In this document: positions 46,129 to 57,536 of the stretch, one piece after another
Layout: each line of letters starts with the position of its first letter
Numbering within the stretch: the stretch's first letter is position 1
Source of the DNA: Stachybotrys elegans
Taxonomy: Eukaryota > Ascomycota > Sordariomycetes > Hypocreales > Stachybotryaceae
NCBI GenBank assembly: GCA_020746835.1
Contig: JAGPNK010000010.1
Span: forward strand, 62,001 to 126,000
Length of the DNA stretch: 64,000 nucleotides
Direction of reading: 5' to 3'
The notes under the pieces: generated by a model
What the model saw: the letters and a program-made list of their open reading frames with translations, nothing else
Told to the model about the DNA's origin: nothing
The model's database searches: none
Position numbers and translations under genes: made by a program

Positions 46129-49100
46129 ACTGGCCTCGGCGAAAAGGTGTCGAACTTCAAGTCTCGCACCGCTATCTCGCCATGGAACGTTGACGGGTCC
46201 CGACCTGAATTGATATCCCTCGGCGCGCTACCTAGGAGAGCTATCCGCAAAATGATTCAAGGAAAGGAAGAAGTAGAGAGTGGGCTTGGTAGGGTCGGAG
46301 GGCCGTCCGCAGTGGTCGCAAAAGGAAGAGGGAGGGAGAGAGCGGCTGCAAAGGCGATGGCGGTTGGTGCTCTTGACGGACGAGAGGACGATGTTGACGA
46401 GATTACCCGGCTTTGACTAGTCGCGAGTGGCCTGCGGGTGCTGGCAAGGCCGTGGTCCGAGGAAGTAATAGCTAAGAACGGCGGACTCGGAAGGGTGGGC
46501 GCCGTGGGTAGAGTTCTGAACAACAAGCGTCAGGCGGCTAAAGCTGGGCCGCCAGGCGCGAATCAACCGACAGCCAGCACAGCTCGTGCAGTAGTTCAAA
46601 GGCTGCGTGTGATGCAGTCAAAAAAGGGAAAGGGAAAAAAGAGTAAGAGAGACAGCGAGAGTAGATCTAGTCGTCCAGCAGGTACCCGACTTCCCCACGG
46701 CAGGATGCAGTCCCTGTGCGTCTGGACCACGTGCAGTCGACAATGGCGCAACGAGGGGCAGACCGTGAGGCGCCCAGGTGGTTGGGTAGGCTCGACGTGA
46801 CGTGGTTTTGGCGAGTATAAAGGGCAATAAGGCGAGAGAGCGTGAGCGAGATGGTGTGTCGGGAGGGATCGACCAAGATGCGCCGTGGCTTGCTCCAGAG
46901 ATGCGAGGGAAATTTTAAGAAGAAAACAAGGACGAATTCATAGGTCGAGCTGGCTGGACGAGCAAATCAAAGGCTAAGATTGCTGTGTGAGCAGATAGCG
47001 GGATGAAAAGAGGCCGGAAGACAAAAGTTTGGTTCGCGGATGGGCTAGGCAGGGTACGAGGTGGGTGTTGTCCAGAACCACAGCTTCGCGGGTCAGTCCC
47101 CGGACCGGCTTTCAACGTTTAAGATCCAGAGACGGAAACCCAGAAGATTCCGGTTTCGAAGGGCACAAAGCTTGGCCTGTGGGCAGATCAGACGGGAATG
47201 CGGTGTTGTAGAGAGCTTGGTCGAGGCAAGCTGTGGTCGTGATGGGCAGGCGTTTGTATGAAATAAGTTTAAGGCCGGGCTAGAGGATAGCAGATATCGG
47301 AAGAGGTGACTCCTAGTGGATGAATGTACCCAGCAAAGCCGAACAAATTCGATGACGACGAATTGAACACTCATTATGAGAGACGAAAAGATGGGTAGGG
47401 GGTAGGGGAGGGTGTGCGAAGGGCCGTGGCTCGGTTGGAGGAGGGGAGTCCCGTAACAAGAGGAACTCCAACTGAGCTCAAGCAAGCCTGTCTGCAGAAC
47501 GACCAGGGTGAGTGACCGGGTGTCGGCTGGCTGGTGAAGGGGGGTGTGTGATATGGCAGTCAACTGCCCCGGGACACCTGTCATTACTAGCGGTATGTTG
47601 TTATCGCCATTGTATTAAGCCCATGCTGGGCAAGATGAAACTGCTTCTATTCCCCAAGACGTATAGGTCGCAGGGTTGGTGGGGGAGGAGGGAGGGGGAG
47701 CACATGAGGCGATGGAAGATGTCGAGAATCCCGGATCATAGAGCTCGCTTCGCTCCTCGTCGACAGAGCGCAAGTCCGCCCAGGCTGGGGGTTAACCAGC
47801 GATCGGGGGATGCGATTTGAGTTGCAGTCCTTGGTATAGGCAGTGGATGCCGAGTCAGCAGGGAGTGTAGTGGTATAATTTGGCTGTCAACAGGGGGGAG
47901 GGTGTGTGTCCCACACTCTTCCAGGGGCTGGCGCCTGGTGCCCAAGGACTCTTTTAGACTTGGAGGAGCAAGCCATATCTGGATGTGACATGTATAAATT
48001 GCCCAGAATGCAGATGGGGCATATCGAATTGACGGCCATGCCTTTATGCAGGCGCAGGCGGAGGTTGCTTATGGGCTGGAAATGAAGAGACAAAAGGGTT
48101 ATGCTGAACTGTAATGCCGCATCAGTACGAGTGCTCTGTTCTGGAAAGGCAAACCTCTCCGTGACATTGACAGCGGCCCCACAAATCCAACATGGTACGC
48201 CCGCTTCCATTTCCGAAGCATCGTGCAAAAAAGGGAAAAAAAGAAAAAGAAAAAAAAAATGCAAAGCAGGGTCGACGTGACGCGCACAAGCCTTGGTCGT
48301 CGTCGCAGCACAAGACGGTGGGTATGAACATCATAGCGTACAACGGATGCTAGTTCCCGATGCTGCTGGACCGACCTGGACCTTGCAGCAGCCCTTTGGC
48401 ATGTATCATGACGGCTGTGGCTGCGGCCGAGGCCGTGGCCGTGACCGTGACTCTGACTGTGGCCGCGGTGAGCTGACCCGCATCAGCGTGGCCAGCACAC
48501 AATGGTTGCTGCAAGTCTCGTACGGTGGCGGGTTTGCCCATACGGGCATCCCTGGACCAGTCGAAGAGGAAACAAACGCGTGCTGGTTGGCTAGATGTCC
48601 ATGTCCAAATTGGGCACAGCGAGGGAGGAGAGGGCACGTAGCGTAGCGTGTGGCCTCCACCCTGCCTACCTAAGGTAGGTAGCACTACATCGCGCCTACC
48701 TCATAGGCTACGTTACTTAGCTTAGTACAGAACCGCGTAAGGCACAACATGCCCAGAATTGGCAGGGTCGAGCTTCCTAGTTACCCTTACTCCGTGACCT
48801 CCTTGCCTATAGTACCGCATTCCTCCTGATTTTAGGAGATGGGCCTCATCAAAGGATTGCAAATGCATCGAAATCAAGGCCCTCTCCAGAGGCTCCCTAT
48901 GGTCGTGCGCCCGTCACGCCGTCGCTTTTCCCAGCTGGGTATGCATGACCCCCGCGTCATCTGCGCTGCAAGGTCGATCCATTGCGCATTGAGAGAAGGG
49001 GAGAGAAAAAAAAACCACTCCTATGCTGTGAATATGCAGCCAAGGATAATCATCACCTCTGGCTAGCAAGCCACGTATGGGATGGAACTAGTCATGACCG

Positions 49101-51614
49101 CCCTGATTGTTGCCTCTTCGCCTGCTTCCCCGAACCTGACCCCAGCATTGGCTGGTTCATCTCAGCGCATCCCACGACCTCCCCTGTCCATGTCTCTCTC
49201 TGGTTGTACCACAGGGAGACGGATGCCGGATGCACGGAAGCACTGCTGCTCTGGCAGCCGTTGCGCCGTAGCCTCAACGGCGCCCACCACGACGTCTCAA
49301 GATGGCTGAGAGGCCGTGTGGCGACAAAGACAAGTATGTACGAGCTCCCCAACTTGACGCGCTTGGGCGTCATCTGGTCGTGATCTGGCTGACTGCACCA
49401 GCCCAACTGACTCACCGCGTGGGCGCTATCGAATGCTGCTTCAGCTGAACGTCAGCAAGGGCTGCATCCTCAGACCACCTCACCCTCCTACACAATTAAC
49501 TTTGGGCAACTTGCTCGTGACAAGCCTTGGGCTTTGAAGATGCTAATGAAAAAGAACACATAATGCTCGTGCCTCCACCTTGGGCGCGGCAGCTAGGCGC
49601 AACATGGGCACGGTAGATCATCTCGCAAGTACGGAGCAGACAGCTATTGGTGGTTAGGCTGGACAAAGCATGCTTTTTTCCCATGTTCCTTGTGACCTGC
49701 CCAAGGCCAATCGGCAGTTTTGCTTCTCGGTTAAGCCAACCTTGGTCTCGAGGAATGAAGGAAGATCCCGAAGCAAGCTATGCCCTCTAGCCCCTCAACC
49801 AACCAAATCAGCCCATAATTGACATAATTTAAGCGGGTAATTTCCTTGCACAGATCACGACTATTTCTTTTCCTCGAAGCTATTTCCGTGAAAGGACCCG
49901 CTGCCGCCAGGGTCCCGAGTGGAGGGCGCCATTTCAGGCAGGCCAAGGTCATGGCTGGGAAATGAGTATCCCGGCCCACTGCTCACAGAGCATTGGGACA
50001 TGCGAGATGAGAACCCTTGATATGCCAGATTGGAGAGCATCAACTTGAGCATCTGAACCTTGACGCCCTACCCATCTCCGTGGTGCGGGGTTGCATTTCG
50101 TGTTATTTGCTCCGTATTCCGCATTCCGATCCGCCGCCGGCCCATCGACCAGATTCCGGCTCCTGAGCCTGGGGCTCAAGCCCACGAGCCGATACGCTTA
50201 ACTGTCAGCAATTACTCCTGTCCGAGCAATCCTCGACCAAGCCGCGCTGCAACAAACAGAAAAGACAACTATATCAAGGGTGGAGCATCTGGTTCGTCCT
50301 CCGCTCCAGATCGCTACCAGAATACACGATTCCCTGGTCGACACTCAGTGACGCGTTCGCTCGTCTAATACTCTCTAGTAAACAGACTCCTGTGGCTGAA
50401 GGCCTGTATCCACGAGGAGACTTCCGTCGGGGTGGAAAGGAGCTGGTGGAAGACGATGGTCACAAGGATAAAAAAAAAACAAGGCTGACTGGGACATGCC
50501 GGTAGGCAAGCGGGTCAACTTGAAAGCCGTCGGCTTGTCTCTCTCTGGGGATCAGATCTGCGAAAGTATCGGAGGGCTGGAGGGACGCGAGTCAGTTCCG
50601 CTCTATGTGCCGCGATTGATTGCGTCTTTCTGGAAGATGATCGCCATTTAGTTCAGCCGCGCAGTTGACACGCGAATCGATTGGACCCCGTCTCGTGTTA
50701 ACCTCGAGAAACCCAGAAACCTTGACTTCAGGTTCGGCAATCGACCGTAGCAGCCATACCAGCTGAAGGCGACCAAACTCCACTCCACCTCAACTGCCGC
50801 CCCAGGACCGCTGCCCAGAAAAGAACTTTTGCTGCTACACTGCGCAGCAGCTTCTCGTCGCGGCGGTCTGTTTCAGCAGTCTGCTGGCAAAGTGTTGAGC
50901 ACCCCGGGCGATAGGAGTCGTGTTGCTGTGGAGAGATAGCGCCGGCATATAGGCCAGGCTCTGCAGAACTTTTGCAGCTAAGATGGGGTCAGCACTCGAG
51001 TGAGTGCTGAAACCACGCAAACCAGTGATGAGGGAAGCCTGGCGCTCTGGGTCCAAAACAAACTTCTGACCCAAGAACCTCCTCCGTACAGGGCTAGGTC
51101 GAATGTTCAACATGTTTTGATCTGATCTTTCTATGGGGCACCTCGTCGCGTTTCATATTCTGGAGGGGATCCAGCAGTCTTCTGCACGTCAACGATGGCC
51201 CTGTAGGGCCCATCACTTCGCAGGGATTCATTGTCACCTGTAATCTGAAACAGTGGTATATATTATTGTCCTCTTAATAGTAGGGGAATCTACACTTGTC
51301 GTCTGATGATTTCCAGCCCCGGGAATAATAGATCGGTTTCGGGACACGTCAAACTTTGGGTTACCAAGTCTGGTTGCGCCGTGGCCTTGTTTACACTGGT
51401 CCGGCAACATTGTGGATTAGGGGCCGGGGACGAACCAAGAGATGAGATGAGTGCGAAACATGGTTGTAACTGATGAGTTTTTTTTCTAGAACGAACACTT
51501 GGGGGCTGGAACAGGGGCAGTTTTGTGTATAGTATAGGGTAAGTTGCTTCATATATTTCCTAGCCTAGAACGCCACGCTGCGTAATACAAAGTGATTGGT
51601 GGTGTCGGACATTG
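46129..51614. other. Gene-poor region upstream of the velvet gene
   Basis: 5.5 kb with no convincing gene on either strand. Read on the minus strand, CT-rich tracts at ~46290-46340 and ~46618-46660 look like transcription start regions for the velvet gene, so a long leader is possible. A 15-bp near-perfect palindrome of the CCTACCT/AGGTAGG type lies at 48665-48679. A 92-codon ATG frame at 50835-51113 (minus) is unsupported. Confidence 0.5.
48665..48679. repeat. Short palindrome CCTACCT-A-AGGTAGG
   Basis: Two seven-base arms are exact reverse complements around one central base. Related TAGGTAG words occur around 18127-18160. It may be a chance simple-repeat derivative. Confidence 0.6.
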
Positions 51615-53012
51615 CTACTCCGCCTCGGGCGCCTCCGGGATATGATGTGAGCTTTCCTTGAGTGCCGGAGCGAGTGGCTTGCCGGACAAGGTTACTGGTG
51701 TCATTGTGGGCACCTCGGACGGTGGAGTGACGGCGGGCGCTGCGGCGGTCGGTGGAGTGAGGCTAGACTTCTCCTCGCTGGCCTGCCACTCCAGTCGCTC
51801 ATTCCTCATATCTCGCTTACACATGTAGACGGTGATGATGCCCCAAAGCGACGCCCAAAGGAATGGAACGGCCCAGCAGATTCCATAGGCAATGGTCGGG
51901 GGGACGGGAGGGATGACCGCGATGACGGTGAGCGGGATTGCTACGAGAAGCGAGGGGATGGCCCAGAACCAGGACTGCACCCAGAGCATGCGGCGAAAAC
52001 GGGGGCTGGCCTTGTAGCGGGCAGCGATGGCTTCTCGGTATGGCCTGCCACCGCCAGCATTGACCGCTACGGTATCTTCCACAAAGTAGTAGATGCCCGG
52101 GAGGACCTGTGTGTCGCGCGCATTAGTCACGAAACGGCTCGGCTGGTAAAGGGGCATGCATACCTGTTCACCTTTGGCGGTGGAACTGATGCGGAAAGGA
52201 GCCGACCATTTCATGTCGTGGAATAGGGTAAGCACGGCGAGGACACCGCCTAGGCAGTAGAGGATGGCCGGGGCCGGCATGCAGAGAACCCGCAGCCAGA
52301 CGTTGTGCGGAGCGCTGCCCACAATGAAGAGCACCGTGACGACGAAGATGGTGAGGGTGGACGCCCAGTTGAGCAGGTCGAAGCACCACCGGCTTTCCGT
52401 GCCCAGCGGCCTGTAGAACCTCTCCTTCTTCATGAGGCGGAGAGTGCGGATCGCGAATTCGAGGTACGTCGGACCTCCCCAGATGGTGGTGACGACGGCA
52501 AAGATGATCCAGCCGGGCACGTTTCCACCGTAGGCCATGGCGTAGTAGAGAGCGATGGGCACGAGCGACGCATCGACAACGACCAGGAAGGCGAACAGGA
52601 TCAGCCTCCAGCGCTTTTTCCCATGGTGCCAGGTAAAGGGTAGCTGGGGGAGGAGGTTTGGATTGTCGTCGTAGTATTCCTGCAGCGTCTGAGCTCTTCT
52701 CTTGTACTCCTTCCGGGTAGCAGCTCGCGAGTCGTAGTAGGCGTAGGCTTCTGGGCGGAGGGCGTAGGATAGGCTCTTCCTGGGGGCATCTATGCCGCCA
52801 CCCGAGTCATGGCTGCGCTCGGAATCTCGTGGCTTGAGAGGAGCTCGTGCAGGTGCAAACTGCATTCGAGTCTGAGAGGCCGGCGAGCCGACCACATTGG
52901 GAGATGTTGGGGACGTCGGAGAGGTCGGAGAGGTCGGAGAGGTCAAAGATGTCTGGCCAGCGAGGGCCAGATCGGATGGGATGTGTAAGCTACCCCGCCT
53001 GATTTCGGGCAT
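51615..53012 (-). CDS. Predicted six-helix membrane protein with an in-frame 57-nt intron
   Basis: Start ATG at 53012 (MPEIRRGSLHIPSD). Exons 53012-52164 and 52106-51615 give 446 residues. The hydrophobic segments are at about 136-160, 166-186, 213-234, 241-264, 329-349 and 353-376; both long ends are hydrophilic and probably cytosolic. The N-terminus carries a TSP repeat made of 9-bp units. I recognise the protein only as an unnamed fungal integral membrane family, with no transporter signature. The intron (GTATGC, GACTAAT branch, ACACAG) has a length divisible by three and no stop, so an unspliced message would add 19 residues in the loop after helix 4. The open frame upstream of 53012 has no better start. 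Confidence 0.75.
   Translation of the reverse strand: MPEIRRGSLHIPSDLALAGQTSLTSPTSPTSPTSPTSPNVVGSPASQTRMQFAPARAPLKPRDSERSHDSGGGIDAPRKSLSYALRPEAYAYYDSRAATRKEYKRRAQTLQEYYDDNPNLLPQLPFTWHHGKKRWRLILFAFLVVVDASLVPIALYYAMAYGGNVPGWIIFAVVTTIWGGPTYLEFAIRTLRLMKKERFYRPLGTESRWCFDLLNWASTLTIFVVTVLFIVGSAPHNVWLRVLCMPAPAILYCLGGVLAVLTLFHDMKWSAPFRISSTAKGEQVCMPLYQPSRFVTNARDTQVLPGIYYFVEDTVAVNAGGGRPYREAIAARYKASPRFRRMLWVQSWFWAIPSLLVAIPLTVIAVIPPVPPTIAYGICWAVPFLWASLWGIITVYMCKRDMRNERLEWQASEEKSSLTPPTAAAPAVTPPSEVPTMTPVTLSGKPLAPALKESSHHIPEAPEAE
52903..52947 (-). repeat. Nine-base tandem repeat encoding Thr-Ser-Pro
   Basis: About five copies of a GAGGTCGGA-like unit (plus-strand reading), with small changes at the ends, encode the SPTSPTSPTSP stretch of the membrane protein. 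Such coding minisatellites vary in copy number. Confidence 0.8.
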
Positions 53013-53772
53013 GGTGGTTACTGTTGTGGTGAATCGAAGCTCATGAGTGGGAGATGCTGAGGAAGAGTCGAAATCGTGTGTTTTAATGTGTCGGCACGAC
53101 AGTCGAGCTCGTGCTGCGGGCTTGGGCGGGTACCAGATACCGCCACTAACGAAGCTAGAGGCGAGTCGGAATAGCTGGAGATGATGACGGGAGATGGTGT
53201 GTGGCGGTTCGGAATTCAGGTCGGATGCTTGAACTTTGTAGCTTGTAGCGGAGGATATCAGACACAAAAAATGTCCTGGGATGAAGATACGAATCGAGCA
53301 GAACCCTGAGTTGGCATCTCATGGCATCTCATGGCAGGGCTTGGTAATGGCAATGACGTCCAAGATGGTGGCCGACGACGTCATTGTAGCCCGTTTGCAC
53401 AACCGCCTTTCCGAGAAGGGAAGGGAAGACCCTGTGGGGTCTCACGCAAGAGCTCCACAACCCCTGCCCAGACCACGCATCACGGAGCAACTCATCCATT
53501 TCATTGCCCAGCCAGGACATATCTAATGCGTTCTATCTTTGATGCTTAGTGCGCGCCGATCAGCGAGTCGTTGGCCGCATGCAACGCGTGTGTTTATGCT
53601 TCGGCGCCATACGTTAGCGGGGCACCGTCACGGTGCTGGCCGCTGCCGCTGTTTGTACGACAATTGGCTCGGGAGTTCCGGGGCTTTAGGGCGGAATTCC
53701 GCGCCCGGGATTCGGTACACGCGCGACTGACAGTTACTCGACCTCGCGATAATACGAGCTCCGTTTGGTTCG
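53013..53772. other. Intergenic region between the membrane protein and DUF3425 bZIP genes
   Basis: 760 bp with the leader of the membrane protein gene and the 3' flank of the bZIP gene. A GGCATCTCAT direct duplication occurs near 53313. No gene was recognised. Confidence 0.45.
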
Positions 53773-54866
53773 CTATACCTCCGACACCCGCGCTTGCGAC
53801 GAGTTCCCTGATGGACCGACGGGCCACAGCTCTAGATACAGCGGCTGCTCGCCTCGCCTCATCCTCCAGCGGTTGGTAGCCTCCATCATATCGTGACAGC
53901 CCTCAAGCACCCACCCCCATTTCCTCAGAAACCCGGGCGTCACCTCCCAATCGTCAATTACGTGCGCCTGGCCCCAGAGGACGAGCCCGTTGCGGCGGGA
54001 GGCAGCAGTCTCTTCGCCCTCGTCTTCTTGTGGGTAGTTTATCCTCCAGTTCGTGACCAGAGGGGCGTTGCCCACCTGCAGCTTGGGGAAGTGAGACAGG
54101 TCCATGAGATTGCCGATGACATCCTGGGCAAACTCGGCGTGGTCAAAGTGCGCCTCCCACCGGATGAGGTTGTCCCGCATCCTGGGCGATGGAAAGAGAT
54201 GGATCCACGAGGAGTGCGCCTTGGTCATTTGCAGCTTCGTGGGGCGCAGACTTGCCGGTAGTCGGTTCGACGTCTCGAGAAGTGCCGACTCGCCAGGATA
54301 CACGAGCTGTAAGAAAGGCCGCGCCGGTTCATACGGCGCCTCGCCGGGCGTGACAAAATGCGCTGCATCCCGGAGGGACTGTTTGTTCTCTAGCAGCCCG
54401 CGCAGCGCATTGAACTGGACGAGGTGGAATAGCTGGTCAGCGAGAGGACCAGGCGAGCCGTACGCCTGCCCGAGGTGACGCCGGCTGTTTAGGATGATGC
54501 TATCAATGTGGTTCTCAACCTCATCGACGAGTCGACACAATGACAGGCCCTCGTGAAACACGCCAAGGGAAGTCGAAGTCCCGGCATGCGGGCTGCGGTC
54601 CCCATCCAGCTTCCGGCGGGCTGCATGAGCGCCAGAATCCGCTTCGTCGAGCCGCCATCGAAGGACCTCAAAGTTTACCGGGGCATTGTCTGTCATGGCA
54701 TTCTGTTCCTTGAGGCGCAGCCCTGCGGTCCTTCAGTCAGCCGCGCATTGGGGGAGGGGGTAGGAGAGTGCCGCCTACTCCTGGCTCGTTGGTTGAGACG
54801 GTTTTGGAGCTTCTTGCGCTGCTTGCGCTCCTCTTCTGCCGTGCCGACTGGATCGAGAAGTGCCAT
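53773..54866 (-). CDS. DUF3425-type bZIP transcription factor
   Basis: Two minus-strand exons (54866-54779, 54722-53773) give 345 residues. A 56-nt intron (GTAGGC, GCTGAC branch, CGCAG) joins the basic region to the rest, reading QNRLNQRAR-RLRLKEQN in phase. The N-terminus has the RKQRKKLQNRLNQRA motif of the fungal bZIP group that carries a C-terminal DUF3425 domain. The following ~300 residues, with LVQFNALRGLLENK, ALLETSNRLPASLRPTKLQMTKAHSSWIHLFPSPRMRDNL and the closing WEVTPGFLRKWGWVLEGC, match that domain. Members are often found near or inside secondary metabolite clusters. An in-frame ATG at 54983 would add 39 residues, but the family usually starts just before the basic region. Confidence 0.85.
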
Positions 54867-56000
54867 GGTCTGATGAATGCAGGCCAGTATATCCTGCAGC
54901 AATTTGGCGGTCAAGATGCGAGCTGCTGAGTTGTGTCTGAAGCGGAGGATAAGCAGCGGAATGAAAGCCACCCGCGGATCCATTGCGGACCCGCCTAGCC
55001 AGAAATGGCCAAAATGTCAGCCAAGATGATTCGGTGCTGATTAGATAAGGATGCTGGCTCAACTTCAAAGCCATCATACCATATGGTGATTCTGTTGGGG
55101 GGACAGGTATTTGGAGGTAAATTGTCCAAATAAATGCAAAGGGCTCATGATCCTCGACTGCTCTAGGCCGCCAACCCTGTGTGACACCATTGGATTCGAT
55201 CAACCTTGGAAGGACACTGCGATGGAAGGAATATTTATATCCCGGGGAAGACAAACGCCTATGAGAAGTTTTTGTTTCGAAATTGAAACACAGTTCCTTG
55301 TTGAGTAATGGATTATGGTGGTGCATCGGTGCAAGCCACTTCTTACAACCCTGGCAGCGAATCAAGGGACCTTTTTTCTTCCCCGAAAACTGTCTTTCCG
55401 CAAGGGCTGCATTTATTAGTCTTATTTCGAGTTGATTATGCTTCGCCGTGGCTGATAGCTCAGGCTGGCCTTTCATTCGAATCGTTTGTCTCATATCACA
55501 CGGAGTTGTCAGGCGCTTTGAAGCCGACTTGAGAGTCCCGTAACTGATTTCCTAAGCCGACCCTGAGAGGTGTTGCTGGCCTGCGTTATGGTAGATAGGT
55601 GATTTTTGCTGACAAGAATAAACATGGGCCAAGTTTGTAGGCTGCCAGCTGGCTGATATATCACGTTACAAGAGTGGTTCATGGATGATTCCGGGTAGGA
55701 ACGGTATGGTTTAGGCTACGCATGATATATGTCGTTCAATATATGCCCCAACCTTGTATCAGGTTGATATCAAGCATGATTGTGTTAAAACCAGGAAATA
55801 ATTGTGCCAAGTGAATAATAGCTCCCTAGTCTCTGCATTTGGAAGTAATGGCCGGGCCAACAATAGCAGACTGAAGCTACCCGTGCGCGTGACCCCTTTT
55901 ACCCTTTAACTTATAATCGTCAACACCCGACCTCGACTCATGACCCTCGACACTCACCTACTGCTCCTAAACCTGATGAGGGCTTTGTCGAATGAGGTGA
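54867..56000. other. Intergenic region upstream of the DUF3425 bZIP gene
   Basis: 1.1 kb, somewhat more AT-rich than its surroundings. A 239-codon ATG frame (55494-54775, minus) overlaps the bZIP exon in another frame; its sequence resembles no family and I treat it as chance. Confidence 0.45.
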
Positions 56001-57418
56001 TTAAACCTCACCCGCCCACTCGGCCTCAATGAACCACATCCGCGACTTCTCCGGCCTCCAACATCCCCCAAACCGAAACCGCCCGTCCGCCCTCTCAAAC
56101 AGCATCCGCCAATTATCAGGCTCCCTCTCGCGCGCATTCACCGTCACCTGCATAATGATGTCCATGGTCTGCATCGTCCGCTCCTCGATGTACCCCGCCG
56201 TGCCCGGCTCCGGCAGCGCCCCGTCGTTGATGATGACCTTGGCCCCCGGGCGCAGCGCCGGCACCAGCGCCTGCAGGATCTGGATGCAGTACTTGTCCGC
56301 GTAGCCGTGGAATATGTGCCGGAAAAAGTAGGCGTCGGCCACGACGGGCTGCGGGGTGAAGAAGTTGTGCGTTGTGAGCTGGACGCGCGGCTGGAGGGCT
56401 TCCAGGACGGCGCCGATGGTCTCCGGGGTGCGCATGCCGACTGTGTCTTGGACGATGAAGCGCAGCGAGGGGAAGGCCTCTGCGATGGCGAAGGAGATGT
56501 AGCCCTGGTTCCCGTCCATATATCCGTGGTCAATGGAAAAGTCACCACTCAATGCAACCCGCGTCACTTACATCAATAACCGTCGCATCCTCCGGCAACC
56601 TCCCCCACCGATATCCCTCCACCACCGACGCGACTGAATACCCCTCGCCGCCGCCATGAGCCTGCATAGCCAGGCTGTACCTCTGGGCCAAGGCCTGGTC
56701 CTGCTGGATGTAATCGAAGAAGGCAGCGCCCTGGCGGTACGCCAAGTTGACGCCCGTCTCGGTAGACTCCTCGCTCGCAGGCCACCTCCTCATGGCCCCG
56801 ACGACGTTGGCCATGGGCAGCCACAGGTCGTGCGTCATGAAGCCGACCCAGCTGCTGAGCGCCTCGTCCTCGAGCATCAGGCGCGACACGCGCGTGTGCG
56901 CGAGGAAGCCCTTCTTGGGCTCGGCGAAGATGCGGTTCGTCATGGCGTGCCGGACCAGCCGCCGGAGGTTGAGGACGGGAATGTCGAGGCCGTCGTTGAG
57001 GGCGACGACCTTGGCTGCGAGGTCCTCGTAGGAGATGATGCCGTCGAGCGGCACGGCCTGGGGCACCTTGAACTCGCACAGCGCCTGCAGCGACGGGCTA
57101 TCAGCAGACTATACAGTCAGGCATCAACAGCTGATGTGTGGGTGAAACACTCACATCCCATGCCAAGTAGCGCAGGCTCTCCTTGGGCCCGACAGCCACG
57201 TCGTGAAGCTCTTGTCAGGGCAATCGGCTCAAGCCGCGCCCGGTACGGCTCCTCGTCCGTGGGCGGGATGGGGAATTCGGCCAGGCCATCGACATGGTGA
57301 GATGCCGCCCAAGGCCCTTGGAGCTGAGGTGGCCGGTAATGGTCTTGGTCTTTTCAGCAATCTCGCGCGCGAGAGCAGTCATACGCTCAACCGACCATGG
57401 AGCCATGTCGCCGGTCAT
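56001..57418 (-). pseudogene. O-methyltransferase (plant/fungal type 2), apparently broken
   Basis: The family is clear: an N-terminal dimerisation part (ALAREIAEKTKTITGHLSSKGL), ELHDVAVGPKESLRYLAWD, and a SAM-binding domain with GYISFAIAEAFPSLRFIVQD and the PALRPGAKVIINDG segment. Exon 1 (57418-57155) keeps a length divisible by three, but its conserved middle part (HVDGLAEFPIPPTDEEPYRARLEPIALT) is in another frame, and the original frame contains TGA at 57217-57215. That means two compensating small indels near 57310 and 57220. A good intron (57154-57109) follows. In the next one (56571-56505) the GTAAGT donor is fine, but the only in-frame AG acceptor removes the residues aligned with the glycine loop. 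Lost function is inferred; assembly error is the main alternative for the indels. Confidence 0.72.
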
Positions 57419-57536
57419 GCAGTATCAATGTCAAGATGCAACCGCTCGTACTGCTATCATGTCAGCGGCGACCACCCCGCATTGGGTTTATCACAGGCTC
57501 AGGGTGGACAGTTCAAGAGCAGATGTATGGATTTGT

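Noticed and set aside
47093..47584. 163-codon minus-strand ATG frame upstream of the velvet gene
   Set aside because: No family signal; it could at most be an upstream frame in a long leader.
47868..47880. TAGTGGTATAATT, like the A box of a tRNA gene
   Set aside because: No B box (GTTCRANNC) follows at the right distance, and no cloverleaf can be drawn.
50835..51113. 92-codon ATG frame on the minus strand
   Set aside because: It reads somewhat protein-like but matches no family I know, and lies in gene-poor DNA.
54775..55494. 239-codon ATG frame overlapping the DUF3425 bZIP gene
   Set aside because: No family resemblance, and it overlaps a well-supported exon in another frame.
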